Below, one piece after another: positions 51,401-62,500 of a stretch of DNA of 64,000 bases; positions within the stretch are counted from its first letter, which is position 1, and the number at the start of each line of letters is the position of its first letter. The notes below the pieces were generated by a model. That model ran no database searches. It worked only from the letters and a program-made list of their open reading frames with translations, and was not told the DNA's origin. Origin of the DNA: Xylocopa sonorina (taxonomy: Eukaryota; Arthropoda; Insecta; Hymenoptera; Apidae); contig NC_135199.1 of NCBI RefSeq assembly GCF_050948175.1, positions 3,600,501 through 3,664,500 on the forward strand. Direction: 5' to 3'. A program made the translations under genes and the position numbers.

Positions 51401-54400
51401 GATAGATTTCCCGATGTCGAAAGTAGAAACGCTATCGCGAGAATCGCACGGCCGATTTGAATCCGCGATACTAAAAGGTCGACGAGGCGATAAGCGTTCG
51501 TGGTATTCGAATCAAGATGCATACGAGAATCCGTCCCAACGGTCTCGAATGGAGAACGTTTCCATTATTAATCTTCCGCAACATCTGTCCTCGGATCGCG
51601 AAGGCTGCGATCGCTCGAAGGAGGACGAGGAATCGGGAGACAGTAGGTCCTGAATAAAAAAATTCATATTTGAAATATTTGCAACGCGAAGCTCGACATA
51701 TAAAATTAGATTTGCGAAGCTTCTGTTATGTCGGCTCGTGTAAGGCTTCGCGCATAAAGTTTCAGGGAATGTGTCATGTATGTTCGCTGAAAAGAATCGC
51801 GGGAGAAGCGAATTTTATTCAGCTTATAAGTCGTCGTAAAGGAGATTTCTCGAATATGCTTGTGTCAGTAATTTCAACGTGCAGAAACACGGAACTGGGT
51901 TAGACTGTACCGTTGAAATAGTTAGAAATAGAAGAACGTGTCATCAGATAAAACTGAACGTTACCAAGCTATATTCTTTTGTCGCTGTTACATTTGCATA
52001 CTTCTGTTACTATTCGAGATCGTAGCTCCATTTCTATTTTCCATGAAACACGTTTGATTACCATCAGTACGGACAGATATTTCAATGCTTGTTATTAAGT
52101 ACCATTACTCGAATTACGTGCGAAAGATTCGTCTCGCGATTACCGTATAATAGCTTTAGCTGGAAGTCATCTCGCAATCGAGCTTACAATTTTCTCGTGG
52201 AGCACAATTTTCGTCTTAATTCCATTCTCAGTGTATTACCTTGAAATCACTTACAATTTACTCGCACCATAATTCGGAAAAGAAACGATTCCTCGCAGAG
52301 TAAATTCCACCCAGTAAAAGAATTTCCTCGCCACCGCGACACGGTCACGCGCGCGCGCGTTCCACTGAATCGCGAGCAATTTAATAACTGGAAATCGGTA
52401 AAATAACTCGGGGCGAGCGGAATCCGACGTGCTCGCACGTCCGTCTGGAATAACGCCCGTCACCAATTAAGGATTAACCCAGGGTTCCGGCAGTTTCGAG
52501 TGGCGAGTTGCCCGTCACGCGGGTGTCACTTTGTGGCTAACGACGCGAGAGCCGTGGCGTCGATCGATGTCTGAAGTGGTCGTTTAGAGGCGGTGGAACG
52601 GCGAAAAACAAACCCCTTGTCGCTTTCCACGTGGCACGCGCGACGAAAAACCTGGCTAGAGCATATACGTAGCCGTCCACCGGTCTTCGCGGTTGCCGAT
52701 CGTGATCCGAGAAGTCGGTCGTGGCCGAAGATAACATCGTCGGTGGCTGACAGCGTTGCCCGAGCGTCTCCTCTCTCGTAGAAAGAAACTCGTTCGGATT
52801 ACCGCACGGCTACGATGTTAAAGGTTAATTCATTATAATACGTCGAGGCTGTCGGTTGTTGGCGAGCATCGGCGAATAAAACCACTGGGCGACACAATTT
52901 GCATCGGACGTGTCGCTCCTTCGAGCTGGGAAACCGATTACTCCGACGCCGACTCGCTGACCTTGTTACCGTAATATCGCGTAAAAACGCGTACAGTTAA
53001 CCGCTGATGCATTGAGATGACCGCTGATGCGGGCTCTCGGATACGTTTCGCTGCTGACTTAACGAGGCCGAAGTCGTCCATTCAGTTTTTTACTTGGGAA
53101 CCGTTTCGTCGATGCTGAACGGTATTAATAGAACGAGCTTTGGCGAAGTTCGCGATCGAACTGCGAAACGAATCCCTTTTCCAATTTCTTCGTTGAATCG
53201 TAGCCACGGGATGGAAGCGCATTCGGGAATAAATATTTTCCATTGAGAGCGGATTCGCACTTCTTCCGCGTTTCCTTTGAATAAAGACGTGTTCGCCACT
53301 TATACGGTTTAAAACGCGAACATCGTAACGGGTCCGCGTTTAGTATAATTATTTTCTCGCAAAAACGGGTAAAGTCGTTGCGCGGTTTCTCGTTTGGACG
53401 AGCGTGTCGACGACTCCGCTTTGAGCTTTCCCTCCCCCCGAGATTGCACGCTCGCTCGCAACGAGCTGCACTTTGATCCTCCACAGAAGAAAGTTTTTTT
53501 CGCTGCTGGCATTTTCTCTCGCTGCTTCCGGTGTTTATTATCACGCGCGAACCGCGAAGTCACGAGACACGAACACCGTCACCGTGTTCCCTTTCGTTCG
53601 TCCCCGTAAAACGTGTTATTTGCAACGCTGCCGGGAAATTCGTTGAAAACAAAACCGCCCGTGCGCAACCCTTTCCCTTGTGTTTCCGGCTAGCAACCAC
53701 CACGTCGCCATTTTCTCTTTCTCGTTCTCTCTTCGATTCTTCCGTTGCTTTCCCTTCTCCGTCTGAAACTGGGCTGATATCGTTTTGAAAACTCGCAGAC
53801 GCCCTTTTCACGCGAAATTGCATTTAACAGTTTCAGGGTTGCGCATCGATGCCGGGAAAAGCGAAATTTGATTCTCGAGTATAAACGATTTAAAGAGTCG
53901 AGAATACTCGATCGGAAACTGCATTTTCAGATTAAAATACAGATCAGGCTCCATTTACGTCGCAGCTATTACAGTTGAGATATATCGCAGCTTATTCCAC
54001 GCGGACGAAAAAGATATTTAATTCGGTTCAATTTAGCGAGATTAACGTAGACTATATTTTGAAAACGTCGCGGCGCGTCGTATTTTTAAACAGAAATAAA
54101 TTACAGCCTCTCCAATAACGATATACATATGTAACAAGGGATTATAACAGATTTTAATCAATTATAGCCTCGCGTACCATGACGTGTTTCCCCACAGAAG
54201 CTGATTTGCATACTCTTGACGCCAGTCGTTTTTCACGAATGTCACAACGATCCATCGTGGCTTTACCATAATAACAAGCTGCGTCGTGTAATCATGGCCA
54301 TCAAAAATCGAACCGTGCTATTTATAACTTACCGCCGCTCTTTATTGCCCGAGCGTAATACAAAAGTCAACGCGAAGGTATCATTTCTCAACGGGAACAA

Positions 54401-54540
54401 TTCCACCGTCGTCCGTGGAACGAAAAATCTTCATCAACCGCTCCGATTTCTCTGGCGACGCGGTAACAGCTGCGCGAAACTTCCTGTCGTTTATCGATGC
54501 CGCGTCGCGACGCGCGTCCTCAGCGTTCCTGCTCCCGAAG
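48450..54540. other. Noncoding DNA
   Basis: Mixed composition, AT-rich around 48.84-50.7 and 51.65-52.3 kb. Contains an alternating CG run ACGCGCGCGCGCGT near 52348. No gene recognised. Confidence 0.5.
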
Positions 54541-54556
54541 GCGCGCGCGCGCGCGC
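54541..54556. repeat. (GC)8 alternating run
   Basis: Sixteen bases of alternating G and C in a very GC-rich block (about 54.45-54.95 kb). Alternating GC is the classic Z-DNA-prone sequence. Confidence 0.85.
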
Positions 54557-56388
54557 TTACCGACGAGAGGAACCGAAATGGAGTAGCGCGACCGTTCGTT
54601 CACGACGGGTTAAGTTTGGCAATGAACCACTTGGCCGGAGTTCAAAAGCTTTTCGGTAAGTTCTTTCGACGTACGCGGCCCAGGAAGACCGTGACTAACG
54701 AGCGGCGAATGCGTCACGCTCCTCTTCTGGGCGCCACAACCTGTTTTTTCAATGTTTGCGCGCGCCTTCGCGGGCCTCTGCCGGCGTCACGCGTTCGTGC
54801 CTCCGCTACCGGCTTTTCTGGTCGCTCGTTCCTATTTCATTTTTCATGCCCGGCTCGTCCTAAAGTGGGACACGCGCGCGGAGACGGCGAGCCCGCTCGC
54901 GTGTCTAGCTCCATTTTTCGCCGCCGTTGGCGCGTACGCACACTCGTAATCGTCCGAGAACGTATTTCAGTTCCGGCATTCGTGCGTGACATTTGAACAC
55001 GGCTGAGGAAAGGCAGAGTCCAAAACTCACGGTCCATAAATATAACGAGGATTCTCTAAGCTGCGCGCGACACTTACATCCCGCGTGTAGGAAGCCGTTA
55101 AGGAACGTCTGCGCGCGATTTCAACAACGCGCAATCTCGTCCGTCCCTGAAATATGCAAATCCGATTCATAAGAAAGTCATTGAACTTCGCGTACAATCC
55201 CGCTGGCTGTCCTAAACTTTTGGGACACCTGCTGCTTTTAATACAGCCCCGCTATAATAGCAGAGTCGTAAGATATCAAATGAAATAGTAGTGCCTCGTA
55301 CATTTTCAACTACCACCTAACTCTTATCAAACTTTGGATAAACTTTGAACAGAGTAGACGAACAGAAAGCATCGCTTTAATAAAACGATAATGGAAACCC
55401 GATAAACTGAGTATCTATTACCCAAGAGAAACGTTTCCCAAATAACAGTAATTCCATGGCAAAAACGATTATCACGCACGAAGCTGCGCTAAAACCTCGT
55501 CAATCCTAATCTACCCTTGGAACGAACAGAATTGGTACATTCTTTTTGAACCCCCGTGCAATCTGGTAGTCCCCACGCGCGTCTAGAAGCCAATATTACC
55601 GCCTTCCTCCAATTAGGCGGGTCAGAAACGTCGGAAGCAGTCGCGTCGGCTGGTAGCCGTAATTATCGTCGATTAATCGTGCCCACGGATCAGGCAGGTG
55701 GAGCAGCACCCCGTCGCAACGATGTCGCGGGGGTCTTGGTCGGTGCGTGGTTGGCCGTGCCCCGTCTCTCTATGTCAATGTCAGCCGCGTCTCGTTTCTT
55801 CCGTGCGTTTCATTATGTATTTCGCCGGGGTGTCGGCCGTCGTGGATAGGCGCGACGCTATTTCGCCGCGGGTCGCACGCGATCTCGTTTGGACGGCTGT
55901 CGCTCATCGACGCAATTTACGTCGATGAACCCGCGAGGCACGGCCGAGGGTACGGTCTCTTGAATCGTTTATCGCCGGCCATTACCAGGGGATTTTCGAC
56001 GGGGGGGTGCGCGAATCCGGCGTGAAATTCGTTTCGTCTTTTGTCTAGCCCCGTTCGATTCCGTCGCGCAAGTGTCGGTCGTTTTTATGGGGTTGGCGTT
56101 GAGAAAAAGGGGTGCGTGAGCGGAAGGGTTTCGCGAGTTGCTGCGTTCGGTAATGATACGGCGGTGTTTAAGTGGCAATTCTGTTCGACGCGCGAACAAT
56201 GTACGATAGAGTGGGTTGGATATTTAAGAGTGTATCATTATTAACGCGCGCGACTTCCGACAGGTTAGATTTGAGATCCGTATCCTCTACGCGTCGAGGC
56301 TTGTTACTTATCTCCCGTACTAGCTATCCGTACGGGTATCGTCGTATTTAACGAGCTGAATTAACGTGTCAAGTTTGTGTATTTACAG
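54557..56388. other. Noncoding DNA upstream of the Pico-like exon
   Basis: Donor-like TTTCG|GTAAGTTC near 54655, an AT-rich part (55.15-55.55 kb), then a CpG-rich block (55.55-56.20 kb) that could hold a proximal promoter or 5'-UTR exon of the downstream gene. A G7 run lies near 56000. No coding sequence recognised. Confidence 0.4.
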
Positions 56389-56443
56389 AGGGTGCGGGGA
56401 ATCGCATAGACTACGGTCGTAAGCTGGATTAAGGACGGACATC
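56389..56443 (+). other. 5' UTR part of the Pico-like exon
   Basis: Starts after the acceptor TGTATTTACAG (AG at 56387-56388). It contains a TAA at 56420-56422 in frame with the ATG, so translation cannot begin further upstream in this exon. The gene therefore has at least one upstream noncoding exon. Confidence 0.6.
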
Positions 56444-56542
56444 ATGGAGCGCTACGAAGAGGAAGGCGAGGACAGCGACAACGAGACGGACCAGGAACAG
56501 CTTCTGAACGAGTGGCTAAGCGAGCTGGACAGCCTGACCGTG
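56444..56542 (+). CDS. pico: First coding exon of an MRL-family (Pico/lamellipodin/RIAM-like) adaptor, partial gene
   Basis: Thirty-three codons from ATG 56444 in good context (GACATCATGG) to a phase-0 donor GTG|GTAAAT. Residues 1-18 are acidic (EEEGEDSDNE); residues 19-33 read QLLNEWLSELDSLTV. This matches the start of vertebrate lamellipodin and RIAM, where an acidic stretch precedes a helix of the type W-L-x-E-L-D-x-L-T that binds talin. MRL proteins link Ras/Rap GTPases and phosphoinositides (RA-PH module) to Ena/VASP and actin. The RA-PH and proline-rich exons must lie beyond the window. The in-frame upstream stop supports this start. The assignment rests on one short exon and on remembered family resemblance. 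Confidence 0.65.
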
Positions 56543-57810
56543 GTAAATAACCCAATTTAACTCGCCCAATTAATTCCGATTAATTATCTCGATCCTCTTC
56601 AAATTTACATCATATTCGAACACGTACGATCGTTGCAGTGGTCGCGAAAAGACTCGAAATCCTGTATCCTAGAATATCGTCGCAACAGCGAACTTTTCGT
56701 GTAAATTGACAGACCGTCACTGTCACAAAAGCGTCCGTCCACTGAAAAGACAGCTGGTGCTCGGTTCAAACAGCCACGCTCGACGCCGCTCAATTGGTGT
56801 CAATTGACGTGCAGTCTAAATAATTCACTGATAGGACCGTTCGCATGAAAAACGACGCGACGCTGGCGTTTCGGGTTCTGTAAAAGGTTCGCCTCCCATT
56901 GCAGTGCGCGATCGCGATTCAATCGGTCTCCGTTACACGAGAACGATTAGTATCGACCAGGTCCGTTACCACGTGCCATCGATAGGGAAATCTTACGTGC
57001 GATAGAAACGATCTGTGCGTTTAGCGGTACAGAATCGATCTCGGTCGTACGACTGTCGAGGGGGCGTACAATGGCGGCCGCTAGGCGACAAATTGTCGAC
57101 GATCGATTACGATTCGAACTTTGCCCGCGCGCGGAGTTTCCAACGCTCCACGAACGGTGCCTCGAACTTCCGGCACCGCGACGATCGCTCGCGACGTTAA
57201 TTGGAAAGGAGCGTGCTTTGGACCGCTGTGAATTATTGTCCATTGAAAAGTCCCGTGAAAGTTATCGAGTCGCTTTTTTCCTAGGTAAATTCAAAGAGAT
57301 CGCTTTCTATTTCGGTGAGAAGTCTCGACTGAAACAGCGGCGTCTAGTTATTTATTGGACTCGAATTAAAAGGACTGTCGAATCGAAGCTTCTGTGTGAC
57401 ATACGCTCGGTTAAATTTACAATTCTGTACCGTGGAAATGAAACACCTCGTTGAAGCGTACAAGCGATGACGCGTCGATACTTTTTACGAGCGCTGAACT
57501 CATTGATGATTAACAGGTAAACGTGGCAAATGAACACACTTGGCAGCTGATCGGTGCGGTAACTTCTGCGAAAGAGGCGATCAGGGTCTCCGGTAGGTGC
57601 GAATTGATGCTGTTGGCTCGCAAACGACGCGTGAAAATCGGGCAGCTCGTTAGGAAAGACGCGCAACGGCTCTTTCGAAGGGAGCAGCTCGACCGTATCT
57701 CTCCACGGCGACGGACGAGCGATAGATAGGAGAGCGCGAAGAGTTGACTCGTGCGCCGGAGGATAGATTAAACGTGTTCGAGTCGCGGCTAACGACCGCG
57801 AAAGAGTTTT

Positions 57811-57841
57811 ATGCACTTGCACTTGCACTTGGACTTGGACC
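57811..57841 (+). repeat. Hexanucleotide repeat (GCACTT/GGACTT)
   Basis: Three GCACTT and two GGACTT-type units in tandem. The 16-mer TTGCACTTGCACTTGG within it (57817-57832) recurs at 59121-59136 in the same intron. Confidence 0.85.
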
Positions 57842-58367
57842 GTTGCTTCGAGTTGCGCGCCGGAAAATCGACAGCCGGGTACAGCGATGAGCGTCGTCGT
57901 TCGCGTCGTTCCGCACGGATCGCGTCAAAATCGAACGTGGTAATCAACAGTGTGCTATTTTTCCAAATACCTGCTGTTTAAGTAACAATTTTTTTAGTTT
58001 ACGGTGTCTTAATTTGACGCTGTTAATTAATTCGAACGTGAACAGGCTGGAATGGCGGGAATTAGGTTGATGAATAAAATTACATGTAATATTGCATGGA
58101 ACATAATAGAACCGTGTAATTTGGTCGTTACCTAGCATGGTATGTATATTAAGCTTGATATTGTACGTTTAGGCTCCGATATTAACAGGTTCGGTGCTCC
58201 GTTTAATTATATTAGCCCCGTGCATTAGCTATTCAGGCTGCTATTAGGATGATAGCTGGATTAGGGGTCTATATACCTGTGAGGGCCGTGCGTTCATATT
58301 TCTGTGTACGGAAAGGAAGATTGTACAATTAAGGTGCACCGAAAGAGTAGATAATATCTGTCGGATT

Positions 58368-58383
58368 AAAAAAAAAAAAAAAA
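58368..58383 (+). repeat. Homopolymer A16
   Basis: Sixteen adenines. It could be a simple slippage tract or the tail of an old retroposed sequence; nothing recognisable precedes it. Confidence 0.9.
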
Positions 58384-59441
58384 TGAACACCTTTAATTAA
58401 TATATAATTTTAAACGAAATCCTTATTCCTTATACGTAACAGAATACTTTCGCCAGTGCCTGCGTTTTGTAATTAGCCCCGGGATTTCTATGCTCCTCCA
58501 TGGATCGCTTTCGAACTCGAGAGTCGCTTCAAGGAAGCGGTCGTTGTAATTATGAAACAATAGATAATAATAGCGGTATCATAAATCGCTAACGACGATA
58601 CGACCCAGTGTCGGTGAAAGTAAGCGGACAATGAAAGTAACGTTATCTGCGGCTCGTCCGTAGCAAAACAAATAATCGAATTGAAAGTATAGGAAAGTAT
58701 GGCGGAGCGTCAATTCGATCTACTTTGCCCATATTTTGCGCGCAATCCACGATACCGTCGGTTTGGCTTTCTAATTATTCCCTCGGTCGAACGGTCAGCC
58801 ATCTTGGTCGTAGCCGTTCCATTAGAATAGCTAATCCAGCTCAACGCGTGTCCAAGAATCACGGGTCCCGTTAGGAGTATTCTATTTTTCAAGAAAAATT
58901 CCTGGCGTCGGCTCGGAATTGAAGGAAGGGAGAACGAGCTCCCCGGCGACAAGAGCAGGTACGAATCGAAGACCATATATTAACCTTGGCGGAGATAGCG
59001 TTGCGTGTGCAACAATCCTCCACGAGCGTGTACGTGCACCGGAAGGTGTTCGATTATCTGTCTAGCGCGATGCGCGCGCCGGATCCTTCCTGTCCAAGAG
59101 CGGAAAGGTGAGGAGAGCTTTTGCACTTGCACTTGGCGGTGCATCGGAGGTCGGTCAAGGCGCCTCTTGCACAGATCGATAACCTGCCATCGCGGAATGG
59201 ATAACGTTGTAGCGTACGCGGTTACTTTGACGCGAAAACTAGGGACAATTTTGAAGTATCTACGTTCTACGAGATACAGTGATAAAAATTGAAACGCTTT
59301 CGCGGACGTGAACGATAAAGAGAACTAGACGATACACAAGAATCGTGTCTATATTCGATGTGTTTAACTAATTCTCTATGGACAGTTTCGAATTATCTCG
59401 TTCCCAATTACCTTTTTCTTTTTAGCTACGTTCTGGCACAG

Positions 59442-59520
59442 GCTGCTTCGGAATATTCGAGTACGTTTGCCAGTTCGCCGGCTCAAAAGCCAGAGAGGCA
59501 AAACGCGACTTTCATCGGAT
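59442..59520 (+). CDS. Weak candidate second coding exon of the Pico-like gene
   Basis: After GGCACAG, phase 0 reads AASEYSSTF, ASSPAQKPERQ, NATFIG, an Ala/Ser/Pro/Gln-rich linker unlike the Arg/Ser/Phe-rich noise around it. A polypyrimidine tract (CCTTTTTCTTTTTAG) lies just upstream and the phase matches the preceding donor. Against it: a competing AG 17 nt upstream and no good donor (only GAT|GTTTTT at 59521). Could be a chance frame. Confidence 0.25.
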
Positions 59521-62500
59521 GTTTTTTTCCAAATTATTTCTCAACGACCTACCCGGTTTGATTGATTAACGAATCGAGTGGCTGATGGTATCGATGGCTC
59601 GCTACGCTGCCTCTTGTACGCCAATTTTTTTCATTTATTGTCTGCTAATTAATGGATCGAATCTTTCGCGATATTACTTTGTGCTTCTGTCGCGTACGCG
59701 ACGAGTTGCGATGGAAAACGGTCGCTTCAAAAGAGATTGATAAAGGCGCGTCGATCAACAGTGGAATTTTCGAGCAAATGCTCTATCGAATTCGCAGTTG
59801 TTAGTGTTCGTTTGTAAATGTGAATAGAATTTAGGTCGAGAGAAATGTTGAAATTGATTGCCAAGAGAAGGGAGGGCTATCAACTGGTATCAACCAATTG
59901 AAATTGATAGGGTATTTTGTCGTGAATGCGACTATTCATATTTGATACCGTTATTAAATCATCATGTATTCCGTACTGTTGTTTCTATTATTAAATTAAC
60001 GTATTTTTTGAAAATTGCATTTTTCACGATTTCCCATGCCTGCATTGTTCTTCGTTGCAATTATCGCATCGAAGTTACAGATCGCGAGATCTAAGAATCG
60101 CGGATCTAACGTTGTATCTCTCGTTCGACGATTCCGTTCTACGTAAGTCGCGTATAAGATTTCTCTAGCTTAACGAATTGCACAATTGGATTCCCAGAAT
60201 GCATATGAAACTGCAAGGATGTTAATTTGTCGTTCTGGTTGTGAATTCAATACTTAATTGGCTTGTACCATGTATCATTGTTGTTATTCCTTTTTGTGGT
60301 AGAAGATTAATCTTTTCTGACGTTATGATTCATTTTTATCACGTCACTCTGTTAAATAAACGTTTCCAATTGGAATATTACAATGATCTCTTTTATACTC
60401 AAATAGGTCGCCGAGTATTTCAGCCTGTTACTTTTTGCTAATTAATTTCTGCTCAGAATGATCAGAGGCTATCATCATCGTGTTACTGTTATTAATTATT
60501 GGCTAATTAATTTCACTCTCGTTTCTTATTACTTCATTGCAGCGCGATCTAATATTTGAAACGCGAGACGTTCTGTTTCGTGTATATTGAATTATCTTCG
60601 TCAAGTACGTTACCGACTTGACGTAGTTTTCTACTTTATCCACCATCAATAAAGTTTCCTCTACTGTCTACCACTTACGGTCATAGTCTTCGAGGTCTGC
60701 ATACTTGAGGCGCGGTTACAGCTTTAGTGAAAATTATTAAAAATTTCCAAGTTCAAATAATTTTGTATACATTTAAAATTTGTAATTCTACGTGCTTTCC
60801 TCGTTCTCGAGAAAGCTTCAATTTTTGATGATTTTCTTTCGGAACTAACGTGAAATTTTCACTTTTATTACACTTATTACGTCCAATTAACTTCCAATAA
60901 CCGACTTTGACTTTTCGAAATCAAAAATCTGCTAAAGTTCTTATATTTGTTAGATTGTAGACTTTTTTCTCAACGCCACGTTTTGTTTTCACTTTTACCA
61001 TTTATGACATTAATTAAAAAATAACCAATGTATTCAGAGCATCGTACGGACCTTGACATAACGAGGGCAGGATCGTGTTATACCGAATGATGAAGTACGT
61101 CCACGGTAAAATAGACAAATGCCTGAGGACTTCCGGTGGCTATTAGTATGCGGGCATCGTAGTATCCGCATCCGCGCGGCTCTTCTTGGCATCGTTAATC
61201 GCGGCGAGAGTCTTTGTTCGCCGATATTACTATATCCGGCTATAATTCCCTACGATATCATCGGGACGAAAATTTTCTGGGAATCGATGCGCTCTCTCTG
61301 GGAACCCCTTCGCGACAGAATTGGATTAATGGAGGGAAATTCTTCATTGACGTTCGGTGAAACTCGAAACAGGATGCCTGGTAAATTTCAAGGCCCGCAT
61401 CGAAATCTTTGATGAGAGAGGAAGTAGAATTTTCGATTTTGTTCTCGCTGTGAAACGGATCTCAATTTTGCCCAAGGAAAAATGCGGCTTTAGTTGTTGA
61501 AGAGATTCTTAATTAGCTCGCTCGAACGAAACTTAAATCGAATTCCGTTCGCTTCAGCAACGTTTAATACCGCTTCTTTCAAAATCAATGTTTTATTCGG
61601 GAAAAAAGTCGACTTCGGTACTTGGATATACTTCTTTAGAAAAACCTTCTCTCCTTAGAATTGCATTACGATTTCCACTGCGCCCCTTTTCAAATACGAC
61701 TCGAACAGCCGGGGAATCATAATTGGGTAACCTCATGACCGTGATATTTCCGCACAGTTCGCTGGGCGAAAAGTTGAGTTCGTTAGGAACGATCCCAGGT
61801 AAACCCTCGATGCTTGGTATTCATTTCGAACGGGGCTCGTTACTGCCACGAAATCGGTAACAGAAGGACCCTTATGTCCACTGGGATAACACCAGACGTG
61901 CAGCATTCAGCTGCAATTAAATCGAAACGAAGCTGGCCAGTTTTGCGCCTAACAGCAGGCATTTCGTAGACGTTACGCGCTGACATCCATTTTGATATAA
62001 GCGACGTCGATAAAGTAGGTAGCCATAATGAAAAAATTCACGCTTACTTTGCAAACGCAAGTTTTTTGAACGTTAAATTATCAATGGCTAACAAGCGAAA
62101 CTTTAGACGCAATTCCGTCTGAATTGTGAATCGACTAGGAAGCAAGAGAAAGAAAGAGAAGGGAAAAGAAAAAGTTCATTATACCAGCCCCGAAAGCCTA
62201 TTAATACAATATAAATGATTGCCTTTGTCGAATTGGGAATTTAAAAGAACAGCTCGGTCCGGCATCTGCGGAGTCGATGCACCTGGTCCGAAAACCTAGG
62301 ATTCTTTGTTAGTTCTCTAGCAGGGCCGGTGTTCTACATGAAAAGAATAGGGAGAAAAGCGTCGAAAAGGAGATCGAACGTGGACGGAATAGTTCAGGTA
62401 GCGAATCGACCCACGTGCCCAGGGACAGCTGCAATTTGACGGGCCTTCTTCTTCCTTCGCCTCAGCCTCCCCCGTATCCTCGTAAGGCGATCCTCTCTTC

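Larger units (their letters stand above)
56543..59441 (+). other. Intron after the Pico-like first coding exon
   Basis: Begins GTAAAT. CpG-rich to about 57.9 kb, AT-rich beyond. An ATG-initiated 127-codon frame at 57071-57454 is open but unrecognised. It also contains the hexamer repeat at 57811, an A16 run at 58368-58383 and a TTGCACTTGCACTTGG copy at 59121. The 3' end is uncertain because the next exon is not secure. Confidence 0.5.

Noticed and set aside
54415..54996. 193-codon plus-strand frame
   Set aside because: Starts at GTG, not ATG, crosses the (GC)8 run and a donor site, and has no recognisable domain.
6250..56388. microRNA or tRNA genes in the gene-free region
   Set aside because: I looked for familiar conserved insect miRNA words and tRNA B-box patterns by eye and saw none; this is not an exhaustive search.
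59425..59580. Alternative acceptor TTTTTAG at 59424 for the Pico-like exon 2
   Set aside because: In phase 0 it reads a different frame (starting LRSGTGCF), and the linker-like frame would need a phase-2 donor, which exon 1 does not have.
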